A DNA stretch of 27,966 nucleotides from Collinsella sp. (GTDB lineage Bacteria; Actinomycetota; Coriobacteriia; Coriobacteriales; Coriobacteriaceae), in assembly GCA_031296755.1 (NCBI GenBank), contig JAUMMZ010000048.1, positions 1 through 27,966 of the forward strand, given 5' to 3'. Shown piece by piece: positions 24,001 through 27,966 of the stretch. The notes beneath the pieces are model-generated. The model saw only the letters and a list, made by a program, of their open reading frames with translations, did no database searches and had not been told where the DNA came from. The stretch's first letter is position 1, and every line of letters starts with the position of its first letter. Position numbers and translations under genes: made by a program.

Positions 24001-27000
24001 AGCAAGCTCGCGCCCGGTCAGGACCTTGGTCGCGGTAATCTGGTCGGTGACGCTCGTCTCGACAGGCGTCACGTTATAGGTATTGGTGAACGTAAATGCC
24101 ACATCGCCGTCCGGCTTGTGGGATACGCTCAGATTGCCCTTGCCGTCATCAGTCACGGTGAAGGAAACCTCGCGCGACAGCTTGGCGTCGTTGGTCACGC
24201 CAGCGACCTCGCCGGACTCGGTCACGGTGTAGGTAAAGGTGTGCTCGCGCTTCTCGGACTTCTCGCCCAGAGCCTTGTTAAGGTCGTCGAGCGTAAAGGT
24301 AATCTTGCCAAAGTCGACCTTGCCCTTGGCATCATTGGTCACACTCGCGTTCGCGGGCATGGGTGCGCCCTCTTCACCGGTCACGGTAAAGGTGAACTTG
24401 CCGGCAATGTCAGCCGGGGTCAAGCCGTCGGCGACCTGCAGGTTCTTGATGCCCGTAAGCGATGCCTCGGCAGCATTTGTGGTGTAGGCGTTCTTGAACT
24501 CGATGCTCTTGACGTCCTTGGCGCCCTTCAGCTCGTGCGTAGCGGCCAGCTGGCCCTTGCCGTTATCGGCAATGGTCGTCACGACAGTGTAGATCGTATC
24601 GTCATAGGTGATGCCACCGGCGTCGCCCTTGACCTCACGCAGCATGTAGGTGTGCTGGCCGATCTCGGTGTACTTGATGGTGCTGAACGTCACCTTGCCG
24701 TCGGCGGCGTTCGCAACGGTCTCGATAAGCTCAGAGTCCTCGCCCTTAACCTCGCGCAGCTCAAAACTGAACTCGCCTTCCGTCAAGTCGCGCCCGGTCA
24801 GGGACTTGGCCACGGTAATCTGGTCGGTAACGCTGGACTCAACAGGATCCGCAGCGTAGACGTTCTTGAACTCGGTCACTTCGGCTTCACTCCAGGCCAC
24901 CTTCACAGCGGCGCTGAGCTCGCCCTCCTTGTCGGGCGTTACCGTCACGGTGATCTCCGCGACGTTCTTGCTGTAGGCGATGCCGTCAATCGTGGTCCCG
25001 GCATGCTTTTCACTGACCTTGTAGACGTACGTGCCAGGTTCGGTGTATTCGATCGTGCCGAAGTCGATGGCAGCCTTGCCCTGGTCCAGGTCAGCCTTGC
25101 GCACGGTCGCAGTCCTAGCCGCAGGCATCGGGGCGCCGCTCTCGGATGTCAGGCCAAACTCAAACGCGTCAGCATTCGTCCAGTCGCGACCCTCGAGCAC
25201 CTTGGTTAGACCAAAGCTGGCCTTGGTGTTCACCATTGCCGGCGTCATGTCATACGCAAAGCTGATCTTGCCGTTGTTGCCCAGATAGGAATTGACATGC
25301 GTCGCAGCCGCCTTGGCGGACACGTTGTTCCATTTGGGGTTGAGAACGTCGGTCGCGGTACCAGTGCTGTTGCCGCCCACGCTGCCCTTGGTGGTGTGGA
25401 GCTCGTCGATAAAGGCCAGACGCGCGGTTCCCACGCTAAACGAAAGGTTGCCGTCCTTGTCGGCAACAATAGCGCCGTCAAACTTGGCAGCGTCGCCGCC
25501 GATAAACTCGATGACGGCAGTGGCGGGCTTGGCCTCGCCGTTCTCGCCCTGCTCCTCAAACTCATCCTTGTAGTAATAGGTGCCAGTATCTGTCAGCGAA
25601 TTCTTTGCAGGCTGTGTGCAGTCCTTGTCCGTGTAAATGGGAGTCTGCTTCTGGAAGTAGTAGTAGCGGTTGGTGTCGGCCGGCTCAAAGGTCGCAACCG
25701 TATCACCCAACGCACCACCGCTCCACTTGTTCGCGTAGAAGCTCACGGTCTTGGTGCCGTCAACGACAGTCGTATTATGCTCGATGTAGTCCTTGAGCCC
25801 CGTGACCTTCTCGGGCGTAAACAGGTTGTCAAGTGCGGCGCTCTTCACGCTCGAGGCATACTTCACCTGAATGGGCTTAACGTTGTCGACCGAAAGCTTG
25901 CCGTCTACGGTCTTAAAGTGGCTCAGCGGAATCAACGACGCAGGAATGTTAACCGTTACGATATCGCCCTTCTGGGGATTGTCAGCGCCAGCACGCTGCA
26001 CGGTGATGAGCAGGTCTTTTGCCTTGCCGGTGAACTCGTATGTGTCGGTATTGGTTTCTTTGTTGAACGTCTTGCTCGCCTCGGTAAACGGCGTGCCGTT
26101 GATGACGACTTCGGTAAATCCGTCGACCTGCATAAAGTCGCCCAGCTCGTCGGTAAACGTAATGTAGCCGGACTTGGTCTCGTCGTAGCCCTTATGGATT
26201 TCGGTCGGATAAGGCGCCTCCGATGTGATGGCCTGTGAGATGTCGTCGAAGACCTTCTTGAGCTCTTCGGCGTTGGTCGCCGACTTGTAGTAGTCGGAGT
26301 TTTCCGCGCGTGTGCCAAGCTTGTCGCTCGCATACGACGTGGCATCGGGATAATTACTCGACACGGCGTGCATAAACTTGTTGACGTCGCTTGTCCCCTC
26401 TTTCGAGGGATCGTCAGCGGGGTCCGCTCTACTAAAGATGCCGATGGTATAAACGGTGGCTTTGCCATCCTTCATCTTCTTGGCAGCCGTCACGGCACCC
26501 TTGGCGACGTCAGAATCAAACTCGCTGAAGCTCGTTGGCTTGCCGTCGGTAAAGAACACAACGATCTTCTTGGCATCTGCGCGGCCAAAAGTGATATCCC
26601 CGGCCAGTTCCAGACCATAGTCGGCACGCGTGGCACCGCTTGGTTTGATTCCAGCAACTGTATCCTCAAGAACTTTCACGTTGCCGCCAGAGCAATCGGT
26701 CAAACCCTTCATCACCTGCGAGTTGTTGTACCAAAATTGCCCTTTCTTGTACTGGTCATTGCCGACCTTATTGGTCTTATCACCCGCAAACTTAACAATG
26801 GCAACCCTGTGCTGCCTATCGACACCCTCGATACCCTCGTTTTGCTTGGCAATGGTATTGATAAAGCTGTTCGCAGCGCTCTTCAGTGCATCGATACGCT
26901 TGGTGGAATCTCCGCCACCCATAGGATCATCCATCGAGCCAGAGGCATCCAGCACCATCACGATGTCAAGCGGCGTGGTGACCGTCACGGTTGAATTAGA

Positions 27001-27309
27001 CGTCGAGGACATCGCCGAAAGCGTGGTCAAAAAGTCCGACTCTTCGTTTTCCTCGGTTGCCTTGACCGTCTTGTCGGTCCAGATTCGACCGACGTTTTGG
27101 GTCGTTACCTTATTGCCACCGTGGCCTGCCGCCCAGATTTCCCAGCGACCGCTGGTGTCGGGGTCGGCGACCTTTCCGGTCATTATCGGTCCGTCCATTC
27201 CTGTGCTGGACCTGGCGTTGGCCTCGGGCAGCATGGCGAATGCTGCGGCTGGCAACACCAGCACTACGGCCAGTATCACCGCCAAGAGACCCCTCGTGTA
27301 CTTACCCAT
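21013..27309 (-). CDS. giant LPXTG surface protein: VWA domain and about ten isopeptide-type pilin repeats
   Basis: A 2098-aa sortase substrate. The signal peptide is about 1-32. A VWA domain (about 113-330) has the MIDAS DASGS (121-125) and VVFFTDGKPTS. A pilin-tip-like region (about 350-680) follows. Then come about ten tandem domains (about 690-2040) of the FctA/Spy0128 isopeptide type, each with a K-x-L-x-G-R start, a YTxxEx strand and an F-x-N-x-Y end. By family knowledge these Lys, Glu and Asn residues form internal cross-links that stiffen the stalk. LPTTG at 2066-2070, a hydrophobic segment and RKR close the protein. It is probably an adhesin or pilus-like stalk; no sortase is in the window. 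ATG 27309 has GGGAG five bases upstream. It is monocistronic and bracketed by hairpin repeats. Confidence 0.95.
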   Translation of the reverse strand: MGKYTRGLLAVILAVVLVLPAAAFAMLPEANARSSTGMDGPIMTGKVADPDTSGRWEIWAAGHGGNKVTTQNVGRIWTDKTVKATEENEESDFLTTLSAMSSTSNSTVTVTTPLDIVMVLDASGSMDDPMGGGDSTKRIDALKSAANSFINTIAKQNEGIEGVDRQHRVAIVKFAGDKTNKVGNDQYKKGQFWYNNSQVMKGLTDCSGGNVKVLEDTVAGIKPSGATRADYGLELAGDITFGRADAKKIVVFFTDGKPTSFSEFDSDVAKGAVTAAKKMKDGKATVYTIGIFSRADPADDPSKEGTSDVNKFMHAVSSNYPDATSYASDKLGTRAENSDYYKSATNAEELKKVFDDISQAITSEAPYPTEIHKGYDETKSGYITFTDELGDFMQVDGFTEVVINGTPFTEASKTFNKETNTDTYEFTGKAKDLLITVQRAGADNPQKGDIVTVNIPASLIPLSHFKTVDGKLSVDNVKPIQVKYASSVKSAALDNLFTPEKVTGLKDYIEHNTTVVDGTKTVSFYANKWSGGALGDTVATFEPADTNRYYYFQKQTPIYTDKDCTQPAKNSLTDTGTYYYKDEFEEQGENGEAKPATAVIEFIGGDAAKFDGAIVADKDGNLSFSVGTARLAFIDELHTTKGSVGGNSTGTATDVLNPKWNNVSAKAAATHVNSYLGNNGKISFAYDMTPAMVNTKASFGLTKVLEGRDWTNADAFEFGLTSESGAPMPAARTATVRKADLDQGKAAIDFGTIEYTEPGTYVYKVSEKHAGTTIDGIAYSKNVAEITVTVTPDKEGELSAAVKVAWSEAEVTEFKNVYAADPVESSVTDQITVAKSLTGRDLTEGEFSFELREVKGEDSELIETVANAADGKVTFSTIKYTEIGQHTYMLREVKGDAGGITYDDTIYTVVTTIADNGKGQLAATHELKGAKDVKSIEFKNAYTTNAAEASLTGIKNLQVADGLTPADIAGKFTFTVTGEEGAPMPANASVTNDAKGKVDFGKITFTLDDLNKALGEKSEKREHTFTYTVTESGEVAGVTNDAKLSREVSFTVTDDGKGNLSVSHKPDGDVAFTFTNTYNVTPVETSVTDQITATKVLTGRELAAGEFSFELVEGEGEDAKVIATGTNAADGKITMSAVKYTKAGTHAYTLREVKGGTISKGVTYSDAEYTIETTITDNGDGTLSATHVLKDDVKAATFENAYSVTPLDAEFDFGLGKAIDGRDWTDSDKFSFTITASEGTPLPDPATVTVSKKDAKDGIAAIKFGKIHYTAAGTYKYEIRENAGNTVGMTYDSHVATAEVTVTEDGDGNLTANVTKKENGRFTNTYRTELNYTAAGGLWLSKYLDGRPMTEGQFTFTVTPADDASARALGLLPGANSFKSPEAAEATVGLIDILAGHEVKFTQADAGKTFKYTVAEKNDGQPGYTYDDAERTVTIAIADDGAGTLTATTTVTGNPDKGTPVTEYKTGAAAVESAVVPFVNSYSATTDAPGGAVAQVVATKTLTGRPLADGEFYFGIAYAGETEAISGTPTFNYNGQVSFGALHYTTDMLADLVSTGRAIRTDADGKLAWTINYTAFEYTNSLAGMGITAAKSSFSFKVIVIDNGDGTLTATTDYGDAKPVFENVYGAEAVYATLAGTKKLQADKGLTPADIAGKFTFTVTADEAGAPMPEHTTATNDTAGNVDFGKIRFTLEDLNRALGVTTDVTDKVEADEADEAEADADADANADESSDESEPAAPTAPRSHAFTYTVAESGSAPGVTNDTNATRKVSYTVTDDGAGRLSVVRNGDDGADFTFTNTYSVAPADSSVTGQVKTVKRLIGRDLAAGEFTFELLEDGVTVASGTNDANGNVTLSPIRYEAPGTHTYTLREACPNALGLYKGVTYDGTTYTVVTTVSDNGDGTLTASHKLEGTTESAGFTNKYHAMPTQVSIGAIKVLEGRELKKDEFSFKLVGEDVESTVTNDADGKINFDKFEYDEPGTYVYTISEVKGDEAGMTYDKSVFTATVNVVDDGEGNLKANVAFTKGDKSVEGIVFNNTYKKSETPVPTPDPGTPKTVTNIVKTVKGFLPTTGDQQAAALLMAFVIAMAGVGALVWGIRKR
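22094..22200 (-). repeat. low-complexity Asp/Glu/Ala insertion inside the eighth isopeptide domain
   Basis: About 30 codons of GCx and GAx form a short simple repeat (TCGGCGTCGGCGTCGGCCTC on the plus strand). The matching loop of the third domain is only a few residues long, so this looks like replication-slippage growth of a loop. Confidence 0.6.
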
Positions 27310-27442
27310 CGTGTCTCCCTTCTCGCGGTCTCAGACCTTGCATCAGCCTAAAGTTACGAAATGAGACACAATTAGGGCAGGTGACACACGTTCCAGATTT
27401 GATTTTGGGCGTGAGACAAATGTCTCACCAAAGTTGAGACAC
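27310..27442 (-). promoter_or_regulatory. upstream region of the surface-protein gene with TGAGACA operator array
   Basis: Four exact heptamers occur: TGAGACA at 27362-27368, 27412-27418 and 27435-27441, and TGTCTCA at 27421-27427. Two form the perfect palindrome GTGAGACA-AA-TGTCTCAC (27411-27428). Near matches are GTGACACA (27381) and GAGACAC next to the ribosome site, and GGTCT-C-AGACC (27328-27338) is a further small dyad. No clear -10/-35 pair is evident. This looks like a regulator-binding cluster; the regulator is unknown. Confidence 0.6.
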
Positions 27443-27486
27443 GAGAGTTTTCGCAGGAAAACGGATGCGACTCGGAGCCAACAGGT

Positions 27487-27522
27487 CAAAATGATCCGTT
27501 TTCCTCCGTCCCCGGGGGATCA
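27487..27522. repeat. TGATCC module 3
   Basis: AAAATGATCCGTTTTCCTCC matches module 1. Only the 6-bp arms TGATCC/GGATCA (27492-27497, 27517-27522) remain, because the inner bases changed to GGG. Confidence 0.8.
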
Positions 27523-27536
27523 GTTGGTAACGCTCG

Positions 27537-27694
27537 CCACGAAATCGGGCCATCTACTACGTTTGACTCGATACCCCCGACCATAGCCGCTTTTCATGAA
27601 AAACCGCAAGCGTTCTACCTGCGGTTTTCATTTCGCATTACTTGACGTGGTCGAGGGCTGCCGCCTAAACGTAGTAGATAGGCCCATTTCGTGG
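27537..27694. repeat. giant-hairpin repeat D
   Basis: Sister of repeat C. Outer arms 27537-27564 and 27667-27694 share ATCTACTACGTTT and the CCAC flank. The core AAAACCGCAAG-loop-CCTGCGGTTTTCA is the same terminator-like stem with small changes. Both lie after a TGATCC module, so the unit is a composite. Confidence 0.85.
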
Positions 27695-27719
27695 CAGACG
27701 GGTCACGCGGCAGCCCTCG
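27652..27719. repeat. 13-bp perfect inverted repeat competing with repeat D
   Basis: CGAGGGCTGCCGC (27652-27664) and GCGGCAGCCCTCG (27707-27719) pair perfectly around the right arm of repeat D. The left copy would also be part of the long rod of repeat D, so the two folds exclude each other. Confidence 0.6.
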
Positions 27720-27724
27720 TGAGG

Positions 27725-27761
27725 CAAAAATGATCCGTTTCCCTCTGTCCACGGGAGATCA
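27725..27761. repeat. TGATCC module 4
   Basis: AAAAATGATCCGTTTCCCTC with arms TGATC/GATCA (27731-27735, 27757-27761); a more diverged copy. Confidence 0.7.
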
Positions 27762-27783
27762 AGGGCTGCTACGGATATGGTGC

Positions 27784-27816
27784 TATTTCAAAACTATGCC
27801 GGATTACGGGGCTAAA
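27784..27816. repeat. truncated giant-hairpin repeat E
   Basis: TATTTCAAAACTATGCCGG and onward to GGGGCTAAA match the left edge of repeat A (20224-20256) with two changes. No matching right arm follows before the next gene, so the copy is broken. Confidence 0.7.
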
Positions 27817-27888
27817 GTCGGAGTCCTCGGTCGCGCGCGCAGACGTGGTGTAAGAGTGTCCTGAGGTCCGTCGCTGCAAGTCCCGATG

Positions 27889-27966
27889 TTACTCCTTCTT
27901 GAGACCGCGCTTCTCGACTATCTCGTCCACTATCTCCCTGGCGCGCCGCCCGAGCGCGCGGCGCCT
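27889..27966 (-). CDS. C-terminal 25 codons of an unidentified gene
   Basis: An open frame runs in from the right edge and ends at TAA 27891-27889. It reads RRRALGRRAREIVDEIVEKRGLKKE, a charged amphipathic helix. It is too short to assign to a family. It is probably the 3' end of a real gene, since it stays open to the edge and its end coincides with the start of the non-coding repeat region, but this is inference. Confidence 0.45.
   Translation of the reverse strand, partial: RRRALGRRAREIVDEIVEKRGLKKE

Noticed and set aside
21544..25209. A 1221-codon open frame on the plus strand
   Set aside because: It is antisense to the isopeptide repeats. Its apparent repeats mirror those of the real gene, it has Arg/Gly/Val-rich shadow composition, and there is no ribosome site.

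Overview
The window looks like chromosomal DNA of a high-GC Gram-positive bacterium of the Coriobacteriia, most likely Collinsella or a close relative. This is inferred from the gene families present: an NRAMP-related Mg transporter of the Eggerthella type, large FtsX and ABC-2 transporters, and a giant LPXTG protein built of pilin-type isopeptide domains. No rRNA or tRNA gene or CRISPR array is visible, so the placement rests on gene content and style alone.

Positions 1-8671 are a run of minus-strand genes with envelope and divalent-cation themes. In transcription order they are: a hemolysin III/PAQR membrane protein; a CNNM/CorC-type transporter followed by a free-standing cyanophycin-synthetase N-domain protein; a YtxH-PRC pair; a membrane-anchored NodB-fold protein that has lost its metal ligands; and a two-gene unit made of an MgtE-like sensor protein with a degenerate pore and an NRAMP-related transporter. 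That transporter has Mg-type substitutions and is cut by the left edge. The MgtE/NRAMP pair has a leader of about 200 nt with strong hairpins.

Positions 8780-9823 hold a plus-strand anchored alpha/beta hydrolase with a near-consensus promoter and two related palindromic operator candidates. Then come, on the minus strand, a DUF362 ferredoxin-like protein, an FtsX/MacB-type ABC transporter (ATPase plus 888-aa permease) and a second exporter of the ABC-2 type (ATPase plus two permeases). A two-component system (NarL-type kinase, possibly leaderless, and regulator) diverges from the second exporter and is its likely controller.

Positions 21013-27309 encode one 2098-aa sortase-anchored surface protein: signal peptide, VWA domain, about ten isopeptide-type repeats and an LPTTG signal. 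It is flanked on both sides by the same family of roughly 150-nt giant-hairpin repeats alternating with a short TGATCC...GGATCA hairpin module. Its upstream region holds four copies of the heptamer TGAGACA, two of them forming a perfect palindrome. At the right edge is the last 25 codons of an unidentified minus-strand gene.

The most unusual items are the NRAMP-type Mg transporter paired with an MgtE-like protein lacking pore signatures, the hairpin-repeat arrays bracketing the giant adhesin with its operator cluster, the inactivated NodB protein and the stand-alone cyanophycin-synthetase N domain.
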